Positions 1-9,018 of a stretch of 9,018 nucleotides of DNA are shown here, in pieces. The stretch comes from Anaerolineales bacterium. Its GTDB lineage: Bacteria > Chloroflexota > Anaerolineae > Anaerolineales > UBA6663. A program made the translations under genes and the position numbers. The stretch spans positions 1 through 9,018 of the forward strand of contig JAGOBN010000124.1 of the NCBI GenBank assembly GCA_017999235.1, given 5' to 3'. The notes beneath the pieces were generated by a model. That model made no database searches, was not told where the DNA came from, and saw only the letters and a list, made by a program, of their open reading frames with translations. Numbering within the stretch: the stretch's first letter is position 1; each line of letters begins with the position of its first letter.

Positions 1-463
1 GGTATTGCCAGTGCAGTTCGTTGAGCTGGCGCAGATGCAGATGGTCGTGCGCCACCCAGGCGGCCAGCAGGTCGCCGGCGGTGACGTGGCCGCCGGCCGG
101 GTGCGCTTTGGCCGAGGCCCAGTTGGCGGCCTCCAAACTTTTCAGCCATTGCAGGGAGTTCAGGCGTTCTTCGATGAAGGCGTCCACGGCGGCGCGGAGC
201 GGCCGCTGGTTGTAGCCGCGCGCCGTGACCCAGCCCTGCGGATCAATGGCCGGCCAATCGGCCTCCGGGCGGTGCAGGGTGAAGTCCACCCGCTGGCGGA
301 AGTCCTCGCGCTCTTCGTCGTACAAGTGGCCGAGCACTTCCAGGATCGACCAGGCCGCGGGCGTTGGTTTCCAGCGTGCTTGGGCGTCCGAAGCGGAACG
401 AGCCAGGGCCGCCAGGGCCTCGGCGTTGGCGGTCAAACGGTTGAGGGCGAAAGGCAGGTCCAT
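1..463 (-). CDS. DinB/YfiT-family four-helix protein (3' end beyond window)
   Basis: Open frame from ATG (461-463) to the left edge, 154 codons with no stop. The translation begins MDLPFALNRLTANAEAL. An early LEVLGHLYDEE block carries His46, and a late HDHLHLRQLNEL block carries His139 and His143. This is the spaced histidine triad that binds a divalent metal in DinB/YfiT-like four-helix bundles. The family is usually about 150-175 residues, so only a few C-terminal residues should be missing. A Shine-Dalgarno AGGA lies 9 nt before the ATG, which supports this start. DinB-fold proteins include damage-inducible proteins of unknown activity and thiol (bacillithiol/mycothiol-type) transferases; the sequence does not decide between them. 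It is separated from the upstream formate dehydrogenase gene by 109 nt of mostly repetitive DNA, and a functional link to it is not indicated. The family call is good and the function unknown. Confidence 0.82.
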   Translation of the reverse strand, partial: MDLPFALNRLTANAEALAALARSASDAQARWKPTPAAWSILEVLGHLYDEEREDFRQRVDFTLHRPEADWPAIDPQGWVTARGYNQRPLRAAVDAFIEERLNSLQWLKSLEAANWASAKAHPAGGHVTAGDLLAAWVAHDHLHLRQLNELHWQY

Positions 464-480
464 GCGGTTGCGTCCTGAGG

Positions 481-563
481 CCACGAATTGCACGAATTAG
501 CATGAAGAGTCCCAAAATCTTTCGTGTCCTTCGTGTCCTTCGTGTCCTTCGTGTCTTTCGTGG
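481..563. repeat. Dispersed-repeat-like element with 9-nt tandem array
   Basis: Plus-strand positions 521-556 hold four head-to-tail copies of a nonamer (TTCGTGTCC three times, then TTCGTGTCT), followed by a partial fifth, TTCGTGG (557-563). The left half carries the inverse motif: CCACGAATT at 481 and CACGAATTA at 491, with a degenerate CATGAAGAG at 501. The outer ends, CCACGAA (481-487) and TTCGTGG (557-563), are perfect 7-bp inverted repeats, so the 83-bp unit could fold into a long imperfect hairpin. It is richer in AT than its surroundings. It fills nearly the whole gap between the fdhF stop and the dinB-like start. Similar TTCGTGTCC-type arrays are common, dispersed and non-coding in several groups of environmental bacteria; that is general recollection, not a search result. 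It could serve as an imperfect transcription end for the operon, but there is no T-tract. Confidence 0.8.
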
Positions 564-572
564 CTGAATTCA

Positions 573-2735
<2,163 letters not shown>

Positions 2736-2739
2736 ATCG

Positions 2740-2745
2740 CCTCCT
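2740..2745 (-). promoter_or_regulatory. Shine-Dalgarno deciding the fdhF start
   Basis: Reads AGGAGG on the minus strand, 4 nt (CGAT) before the ATG at 2735. It supports MATPERVTRT as the N-terminus instead of an 8-codon extension from a TTG at 2759. The same AGGAGG with a 4-nt spacer precedes the nuoEF GTG start. Confidence 0.8.
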
Positions 2746-2764
2746 ACCAGCGTGATCAAAACCG

Positions 2765-2778
2765 CTCTAGACCAGGGG
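2765..2778 (-). promoter_or_regulatory. Motif shared with the nuoEF leader (candidate cis element)
   Basis: The minus strand reads CCCCTGGTCTAGAG in the 43-nt gap between the Usp stop and fdhF, 19 nt upstream of the fdhF Shine-Dalgarno. A near copy, CCCCTGGTTAGAG with one base deleted, lies at 6955-6967 before nuoEF. Two such matches in short leaders of the same operon are unlikely to be a coincidence, but no regulator is known to me for this word, and the two copies sit at different distances from their start codons. It may be an operator, a transcript-processing site or chance. Confidence 0.25.
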
Positions 2779-3201
2779 TTAGCGCGCCACCAGCACTGGA
2801 CACGGGGCGCGGCCGATGACCTTTTGCGCCTGGCTCCCGAAGAGCAGGCCCTGCAACGGCCCCTGGCCGCGCGTCCCCATGACGATCAAATCACAGCCGC
2901 GCACCTCGGCCACGCCCACAATCTCATCCGCCGGCGGGCCGAAGAGCAGTTCTTCGTGGACATCCAGGCCGGCGCCCAGCAGGCCGCGCGCCTCCAGCAT
3001 CAGGCTCTGGCCGGCCAGGGTGCGGTCGGCGGCCAGCCGGCTGAAGTTGGGCTCGCCCAGATTGGCCGAGACCGGGTCCACGGCCACCACCACGCGCACC
3101 AGGGCCGGCGGCCGCTGCTCGCGCGCCAGCCGGCCGGCCATTTCCGCCGCCCGCCGCGCCGTCTCGGAACCATCGTAGGCCACCAGGATATGCTGGAACA
3201 T
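2779..3201 (-). CDS. Universal stress protein, UspA family, ATP-binding type
   Basis: Single-domain Usp of 140 residues, the standard length. It opens with MFQHILVAYDGSETAR, in which D10 is the conserved acidic residue near the nucleotide. It carries the ATP-binding signature G-x2-G-x9-G-S as G109, G112, G122 and S123 (GTRGQG ... FGS), then the usual ending APCPVLVAR. The motif places it in the ATP-binding UspFG/MJ0577-like class and not the UspA class that lacks nucleotide binding. AAGGAG sits 5-6 nt before the ATG at 3199-3201 and fixes the start. It lies 29 nt after the transporter gene and 43 nt before fdhF. Usp proteins of this kind are commonly induced under anoxia or energy limitation and may sense ATP. 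Co-expression with a formate dehydrogenase fits that, but a direct partner role is inference. Confidence 0.93.
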   Translation of the reverse strand: MFQHILVAYDGSETARRAAEMAGRLAREQRPPALVRVVVAVDPVSANLGEPNFSRLAADRTLAGQSLMLEARGLLGAGLDVHEELLFGPPADEIVGVAEVRGCDLIVMGTRGQGPLQGLLFGSQAQKVIGRAPCPVLVAR

Positions 3202-3230
3202 GCGGTCTCCTTCAGACGCGCAGCGGAGCG

Positions 3231-4079
3231 CTACGCGGAAATCAGCCCGATCGCGGCCAGGGCCGCCGCAATGCCCAGGAGCTGCGGGCGGGTGAACCGT
3301 TCTTTAAGCACCACGCGCGCCAGCAGGACGGTGCTGGCTGGATACAGCGAGGACAGCACGGCGGCCACATCCAGCCGGCCGGCCTGCACGGCCAGGGCAA
3401 AGCAAGCGTTGCCGGCGGCGTCTAGAACACCGGACAGCGCCATCAGCGGCGTCTGCGCCAGGGCCGGGATCAAGCGCTGGCGGCCGACCAGGCTCACCGT
3501 CGCCAGCAACGTCACCGACGCCGCCCGCGAGGCCACCAGCGGCCAAAAGACGGCCCGCGGACCCACCTGGCCGATAAAGACGAAGAACAACCCGAACCCC
3601 AGCCCGGCCGCAACCGGCAGGCCCAGGTCGCGCCAGTGGAGCTGGGTCCGGCCCGGCGGCTGAGCCAACAGCCAGACCCCGGCCAGCGCCAGGAGGAACC
3701 CCGCCAGCATCAGCCTGCTGGGCCACCCCACGGTGACGATGGTGATGAGCACGGGCAGGGCCGCGGCCAACACAGCCGAGAGCGGCGCCACCACGCCCAT
3801 CTGGCCGTTGGCCAACGCGCGGTAGAGCGCCAGCAGGCCAAGATTGCCGGCCAGCCCAGCCAGCGCCCCCCACATGAGATCGGTGGCCGTGGGCCAGACT
3901 TCGCCGAGGATGAGGGCCAGACCGGTGAGCAGCAGCAGCCCCACCACCTGGGATGTGATCACCACCACCGGGGCGCTGGCCCGCCGCGCCGCCAATCCGC
4001 CGCAGAAATCGCCGGCGCCCCAACTGGCCGCGGACAGCAGGCCGAAAACGGCCGCGGCGGTTAGATCTAATCCGGGCAT
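3231..4079 (-). CDS. EamA-family (DMT superfamily) membrane transporter
   Basis: Integral membrane protein of 282 residues made almost entirely of hydrophobic segments, about ten helices in two homologous halves (roughly residues 8-139 and 153-281). Each half resembles an EamA domain: the first has GALAGLAGNLGLLALYRAL and APLSAVLAAALPVL, the second the diagnostic ending SSLYPASTVLLARVVLKE followed by a closing helix. Such proteins are secondary transporters or exporters of small metabolites, often amino acids or nucleotide-like compounds; the substrate cannot be read here. It is unrelated to the FocA/NirC formate channels. The ATG at 4077-4079 is 9 nt after the ferredoxin-subunit stop; no clear Shine-Dalgarno precedes it, so translation probably depends on coupling. 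Its position inside the formate dehydrogenase operon is unexpected. The family call is firm and the role open. Confidence 0.9.
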   Translation of the reverse strand: MPGLDLTAAAVFGLLSAASWGAGDFCGGLAARRASAPVVVITSQVVGLLLLTGLALILGEVWPTATDLMWGALAGLAGNLGLLALYRALANGQMGVVAPLSAVLAAALPVLITIVTVGWPSRLMLAGFLLALAGVWLLAQPPGRTQLHWRDLGLPVAAGLGFGLFFVFIGQVGPRAVFWPLVASRAASVTLLATVSLVGRQRLIPALAQTPLMALSGVLDAAGNACFALAVQAGRLDVAAVLSSLYPASTVLLARVVLKERFTRPQLLGIAAALAAIGLISA

Positions 4080-4088
4080 CGGGCGCGG

Positions 4089-4787
4089 CTAGGGCGCGCG
4101 GCGCCGGCGCCGGCCGGAGCGCGTCTGGGCCATGATCTCGTCCGGCGTCTGGCCCAGCTCCAGCAGCCATTCCCGTTTGGGTTTGAGCGCGTTGGTGGGG
4201 CAGACGCCCACACACTGGCCGCAGAAGACGCAGGTGGTGGCCGGCATGGGCTTGTCGAAGAAGGTGCCGATCTGGGTTTCGTACCCGCGCCCGTCAAAAG
4301 TCAGCGCGAAGGTGTACTGGGCATCGTCAGCGCAGACCTGCACACAGCGCCAGCACAGGATGCACTTGGCGTAGTCGCGCACGTACATGGGATTGTCGTC
4401 GATCACCGGGCGTTCGCGGCGCTCGGCTTCGGGGAAGCGCGCGCGGTCCGCGCCGTAGTCCTGCAGCTGCGTTTGAATCTCCGGCGCCTGCGAAAGATCC
4501 ACGGAGGCGTTGAGCATCTCCACAATGGTGCGCCGGCTGCGCTCCACCCGCTCGCTGCGGGTCTTGACCCGCATCCCCTCGGCGGCCGGCACCAGACAGG
4601 CCGGCTGTAGCAGGCGCGCGCCCTCCACTTCCACCACGCACATCCGGCACAGGCCGTTGGCCGTGCAGTGCTCGTGGTAGCAGATGGTGGGGATGGCCTG
4701 GCCGATCTCGGCCGCGGCTTTGAGCAGGGTGGTGCCGGCTGGGACGGTGACGGGCTGGCCGTCAATGGTCAGAGTCACATCAGCCAT
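4089..4787 (-). CDS. NuoG/HoxU-like ferredoxin subunit of NAD-linked formate dehydrogenase
   Basis: Electron-transfer protein of 232 residues. Residues 1-75 form a plant-type 2Fe-2S ferredoxin domain with C36, C47, C50 and C64 as the likely ligands (spacing C-x10-C-x2-C-x13-C). Residues 139-200 hold two 4Fe-4S motifs, C142-C145-C148-C152 and C186-C189-C192-C196, each C-x2-C-x2-C-x3-C. This matches the N-terminal part of NuoG, HoxU and the front of NAD-linked FDH alpha chains, here as a separate gene. The linker region 88-125 normally carries the His-Cys3 motif for an extra 4Fe-4S cluster (N5), but contains no His or Cys. The C-terminus is a basic RSGRRRRR tail. The ATG at 4785-4787 overlaps the receiver gene by 8 nt and has GAGG 6 nt upstream; the open frame extending to 4892 lies inside the receiver gene. 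It probably bridges FdhF and the diaphorase. Confidence 0.9.
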   Translation of the reverse strand: MADVTLTIDGQPVTVPAGTTLLKAAAEIGQAIPTICYHEHCTANGLCRMCVVEVEGARLLQPACLVPAAEGMRVKTRSERVERSRRTIVEMLNASVDLSQAPEIQTQLQDYGADRARFPEAERRERPVIDDNPMYVRDYAKCILCWRCVQVCADDAQYTFALTFDGRGYETQIGTFFDKPMPATTCVFCGQCVGVCPTNALKPKREWLLELGQTPDEIMAQTRSGRRRRRAP

Positions 4788-5175
4788 GCGGAACCTCGGG
4801 GGCGCCGGCCGCTCCGGCGGGGCGCAGGCGCAATGCCAGGGCATATACCTGGTCAAAGCTGAAGGGTTTGAGCAGGACAAAGTCCGCGTCATCGCGGAGC
4901 TTGTCCGCGATGTGGGCCTCCCCCGTGATCAGGATGACGGGCAGGCCGGCCAGGCGCGCGTCGGCGCGGATCTGGCGCAGGACCACCTCCCCCGACACGA
5001 GCGGCAGGTTGAGGTCCAGCACCACCAGCTGCGGGCGGGTGCGCGCCAGTTGGTCCAGAGCGTCGCGGCCATCCGGCGCGATCTCGGCCGTGAAGCCGGC
5101 CAGGCCCAGCGCTTCCGCCAGGAAGCCGGCGATGTTGGGTTCGTCTTCGACGATGAGCACAATCGGCTGGGTCAT
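4780..5175 (-). CDS. Stand-alone CheY-like response regulator receiver
   Basis: Receiver domain of 131 residues with no output domain. The phosphorylation machinery is complete: acidic pair E10-D11 (VEDEPN), phospho-acceptor D54 (VVLDLNLP), switch T84 (ILITGE) and K103 in a LLKPF motif. About 15 residues rich in Ala and Pro follow the last helix. The start codon is only 4 nt after the NuoE-NuoF stop, with no good Shine-Dalgarno, and its last codons overlap the ferredoxin-subunit ATG by 8 nt. It is therefore almost certainly co-translated with the two electron-transfer subunits. No histidine kinase is in the window. The output must be by protein contact; either regulation of the enzyme or a generic phosphorelay role is possible. 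The family is certain, the partner unknown. Confidence 0.94.
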   Translation of the reverse strand: MTQPIVLIVEDEPNIAGFLAEALGLAGFTAEIAPDGRDALDQLARTRPQLVVLDLNLPLVSGEVVLRQIRADARLAGLPVILITGEAHIADKLRDDADFVLLKPFSFDQVYALALRLRPAGAAGAPEVPHG

Positions 5176-5179
5176 AGTC

Positions 5180-6946
<1,767 letters not shown>

Positions 6947-6950
6947 AAAG

Positions 6951-6956
6951 CCTCCT
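6951..6956 (-). promoter_or_regulatory. Shine-Dalgarno supporting the nuoEF GTG start
   Basis: The minus strand reads AGAGGAGG, then CTTT, then the GTG start at 6946. The strong match and the 4-nt spacer, as at fdhF, justify the GTG. Confidence 0.8.
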
Positions 6957-6967
6957 CTAACCAGGGG
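6955..6967 (-). promoter_or_regulatory. Second copy of the leader motif (candidate cis element)
   Basis: The minus strand reads CCCCTGGTTAGAG, the one-base-deleted counterpart of the word at 2765-2778. Here it touches the Shine-Dalgarno, so a bound protein or RNA could affect translation directly. The role is speculative. Confidence 0.25.
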
Positions 6968-7024
6968 GATGGGGCTAGTTTACTCCGATTTCGGGGCGCC
7001 TTCCAGACGAAGATTCAGAAGCGT

Positions 7025-7045
7025 CGTTGTGCCTGGGGTACAACG
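7025..7045. promoter_or_regulatory. 21-bp operator-like palindrome upstream of nuoEF
   Basis: Plus-strand arms CGTTGTGCC (7025-7033) and GGTACAACG (7037-7045) flank a TGG centre; 8 of 9 pairs are perfect and the ninth is a G-T mismatch. It lies about 80 nt before the nuoEF start and directly next to the GC hairpin that follows fdhF copy 2. Size and symmetry suit a dimeric regulator site, but it matches no consensus I recognise. It could also be a small RNA stem. Confidence 0.4.
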
Positions 7046-7046
7046 C

Positions 7047-7075
7047 CACCGGGCGGCCTGACGGGCCGCCCGGTG
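7047..7075 (-). terminator. Strong GC hairpin after fdhF copy 2
   Basis: Perfect 12-bp stem, CACCGGGCGGCC (7047-7058) with its complement (7064-7075), around a 5-nt loop. It begins 23 nt after the fdhF copy 2 stop. The stem is very stable, but neither strand has a following T-run, so intrinsic termination would be of the non-canonical, U-poor kind. It may equally protect the mRNA 3' end. It most likely separates the two transcription units. Confidence 0.6.
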
Positions 7076-7098
7076 TGACCTGAATGAGGGGAACGGTG

Positions 7099-9018
7099 TC
7101 AGGCGTGGCCGTTGGCCTTTTCCACCTGCACAGCCGTCACTTTGAATTCCGGAATCTTGGCCACCGGATCCAGGGCGGTGTCTTGGGTGAGCCGGTTGGC
7201 CGGCGCTTCATGCCAGTGGAAGGACAAGAAGACCACGCCCGGCGGCACGCGCTCGCCGAGGCGGGCTTCCGTGCGGACCTCGCCGCGCCGGCTGCGGATG
7301 ATCACCTCGCTGCCCTCCGTGATGCCGGCCTTATCGGCATCGTGCCGGTTAAGCTCGGCCCAGCCGTGCGGGGTGCGCCAATTCAGCGGCCCGCTGCGGC
7401 GCGTCATGGTGCCGGTGTGGTACTGGTAGAGCACGCGTCCGGTGCTGAGGGTGAACGGATACTCGGCGTCCGGGTTTTCCACCGGCCCTTGCGCGGTCAG
7501 GGCGCTGAACTTGCCCAGGCCGCGCGTGAACTTCTCGGTGTGCAGGATGGGGGTGCCGGGATGCGTCTCGGTGGGGCACGGCCAGCACAGGCCGCCCTGC
7601 GCCAGCCGGTGGTGGCGGATGCCGGCGTAGCTGGGGGTGACGGCGGCCAGTTCGTCCGCGATCTCGCGCGTGCTGGTGAAATCCCAGCGCGTGGCGGGGG
7701 CCGCCAATTTCGCCGCCACCCGCCGCGCCAGCTCCTGCACGATCCACCAGTCCGGCTGGGCCGCGCCGGGCGCTTTCAGCACCGGCTGGATCAGCTGCAC
7801 GCGGCGCTCGGTGTTGGTTTTGGTGCCGTCCTTTTCCAGCCAGGCGGCGGCCGGCAGGATGAGATGCGCGAACTGGGCGGTCTCGCTCATAAAGATATCC
7901 TGCACCATGAGGAAGTCTAGGCGCTTGAGGGCGGCCTCCACGTGGTGCAGGTTCGGGTCGGAGAGCATGGGGTTCTCGCCCATCACGTACAGGGCGCGGA
8001 TCCGCTCGTCCAGGATGGCCGGCATCATTTCGGTGACGGTCAGACCGGGTTTGGCCGGCAGGTCGGCCAGGCCCCATTTGGCGGCCACGGCTTGGCGCTT
8101 GGGCTCGTCGGTGACCTTCTGGTAGCCGGAGAGGACATCCGGCAGAGCGCCCACATCGCACGCGCCCTGCACGTTGGATTGCCCGCGCAGGGGGTTGATG
8201 CCCGTGGACGGCTGGCCGATCTGACCGGTGAGCAGGGCCAGGTTCGCCAGCGTCAGCACCAGGTCGGTGCCGTTGCGGCGCTGGGTGATGCCCATGGCGT
8301 ATAAGATGGAGGAGTGGCCGCGGCCGGCATAGCGCGAGACGCCGTGCGCGCGGGTTCCCAGCGCGTACATGCGCGCGGCTTTGACGATGTCCTCGGCCTT
8401 GACGCCGGCCTGCAGGGCGGCCACCTCGGGCGTTATGGCCGCGACGCTCTCGGCGAACTCGGCATACCCTTCGGTCCGCGCGTCGATGAAGGCCTGCTCT
8501 TGCAGCCCTTCGCTGATGATCACGTGCGCCATCGCCATAAACACGTACTGGTCATGGCCGGGCTTGGGCTGGAGCCAGAGCGTGGCGTGCTCCACCAGCG
8601 GGATGCGGCGCGGGTCGATGATCAGCAGGTTGGCGCCGGCCTTGACCGCGCGCACCACTTCATAGCCGATAACCGGGTGGCTCTCGGCGGTGTTGGAGCC
8701 GGTGATGAAGACGCAGTCGGCGTGGCGGATATCCTGGATGGGGTTGGTCATCGCCCCGCTGCCGAAGGCGGTCCCCAGACCGGTGACGGTGCTGGCGTGG
8801 CACAGCCGCGCGCAGTGGTCCACGTTGTTGGTGCCGAGCGTGGCGCGGAAGAACTTCTGGAAGAGATAGTTCTCCTCGTTGGTGCAGCGCGCGGAGGCCA
8901 GGCCGGCCACCTGGTCCGGGCCGTGCGCCTGGACGACGCCGGCCAGCTTCTCGGCGGCCAGGTCGAGGGCGGCCTCCCAGCTGATGGGCGCGAACTCGCC
9001 TGCGCCGGCGCCCTGGGG
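7099..9018 (-). CDS. fdhF: Formate dehydrogenase alpha subunit, second copy (5' end beyond window)
   Basis: The frame is open from the right edge to TGA at 7099-7101, 639 residues visible, beginning within the block PISWEAALDLAAEKL. By alignment with the complete copy at 573-2735 about 80 residues including the N-terminal 4Fe-4S motif are off the edge; fused extra ferredoxin domains as in FdsA-type subunits cannot be excluded. Visible blocks are DHCARLCHAS with Cys metal ligand (TGC codon at 8800-8802) and following His, FITGSNTAESHPV, RTEGYAEF, and NPLRGQSNVQGACDVG with the formate-binding Arg. The C-terminus is KIPEFKVTAVQVEKANGHA. The spacing from Cys ligand to that Arg is 205 residues, 11 more than in the other copy, owing to an Arg/Gly-rich insertion near 8311-8361. 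The GTG at 8908-8910 is internal, not the start. It is followed by a hairpin, so it probably ends a separate transcription unit whose partners lie to the right. Confidence 0.92.
   Translation of the reverse strand, partial: PQGAGAGEFAPISWEAALDLAAEKLAGVVQAHGPDQVAGLASARCTNEENYLFQKFFRATLGTNNVDHCARLCHASTVTGLGTAFGSGAMTNPIQDIRHADCVFITGSNTAESHPVIGYEVVRAVKAGANLLIIDPRRIPLVEHATLWLQPKPGHDQYVFMAMAHVIISEGLQEQAFIDARTEGYAEFAESVAAITPEVAALQAGVKAEDIVKAARMYALGTRAHGVSRYAGRGHSSILYAMGITQRRNGTDLVLTLANLALLTGQIGQPSTGINPLRGQSNVQGACDVGALPDVLSGYQKVTDEPKRQAVAAKWGLADLPAKPGLTVTEMMPAILDERIRALYVMGENPMLSDPNLHHVEAALKRLDFLMVQDIFMSETAQFAHLILPAAAWLEKDGTKTNTERRVQLIQPVLKAPGAAQPDWWIVQELARRVAAKLAAPATRWDFTSTREIADELAAVTPSYAGIRHHRLAQGGLCWPCPTETHPGTPILHTEKFTRGLGKFSALTAQGPVENPDAEYPFTLSTGRVLYQYHTGTMTRRSGPLNWRTPHGWAELNRHDADKAGITEGSEVIIRSRRGEVRTEARLGERVPPGVVFLSFHWHEAPANRLTQDTALDPVAKIPEFKVTAVQVEKANGHA

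Noticed and set aside
2736..2759. Longer fdhF N-terminus starting at a TTG
   Set aside because: The extension would cover the AGGAGG ribosome site that serves the ATG at 2735, and it adds nothing conserved.
4788..4892. Extended start for the ferredoxin subunit
   Set aside because: The extra 35 residues lie inside the receiver gene in another frame, are not ferredoxin-like, and the ATG at 4787 has a ribosome site.
6977..7005. Sigma-70-like promoter for nuoEF (TAAACT with an upstream TGGAAG, 17-bp spacer)
   Set aside because: Only about 4/6 and 3/6 matches to consensus; too weak to call in this GC-rich leader.
8908..8910. GTG as the start of fdhF copy 2
   Set aside because: Family-like sequence (PISWEAALDLAAEKL) continues in frame upstream to the window edge, so the GTG is an internal Val codon.

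Overview
The window is GC-rich bacterial DNA in which every convincing gene lies on the minus strand, so transcription runs from the right edge to the left edge. The theme is formate oxidation coupled to NAD(H). There are two catalytic subunits of Mo/W formate dehydrogenase (one complete, one cut by the right edge), a fused NuoE-NuoF diaphorase, and a NuoG/HoxU-like ferredoxin subunit. The organism cannot be named from the sequence alone. The GC-rich codon use, complex I-like split formate dehydrogenase and a GTGTCCTTC-type dispersed repeat would fit an environmental, possibly Chloroflexota-like bacterium, but that is a low-confidence inference.

Layout in transcription order: (1) 9018-7099, a formate dehydrogenase alpha subunit (fdhF copy 2) lacking its N-terminus, followed by a strong GC hairpin at 7047-7075. 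(2) 7098-6947, the only sizeable intergenic gap, holding that hairpin, a 21-bp operator-like palindrome and an AGGAGG Shine-Dalgarno. (3) A tight run: NuoE-NuoF fusion (6946-5180), stand-alone CheY-like receiver (5175-4780), 2Fe-2S/2x4Fe-4S ferredoxin subunit (4787-4089), EamA-type membrane transporter (4079-3231), universal stress protein (3201-2779) and a complete formate dehydrogenase alpha subunit (2735-573). Gaps are 4, -8, 9, 29 and 43 nt, which indicates an operon. (4) 563-481, a dispersed-repeat-like element with 9-nt tandem units. (5) 463-1, a DinB-family protein cut by the left edge.

Inferred function: the complete FdhF oxidises formate (or reduces CO2) at a Mo/W-bis(MGD) centre with a cysteine ligand. 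Electrons pass through its own 4Fe-4S cluster, then the clusters of the ferredoxin subunit, to the 4Fe-4S/FMN/2Fe-2S diaphorase and NAD+. All three subunits look soluble, as no membrane anchor or signal peptide is seen. The receiver gene is translationally stitched between the diaphorase and ferredoxin genes, and the transporter and Usp genes lie before the catalytic subunit. This suggests that signalling, transport and stress functions are co-expressed with the enzyme; this is the least ordinary aspect of the locus. No histidine kinase, FdhD or hydrogenase gene is visible.
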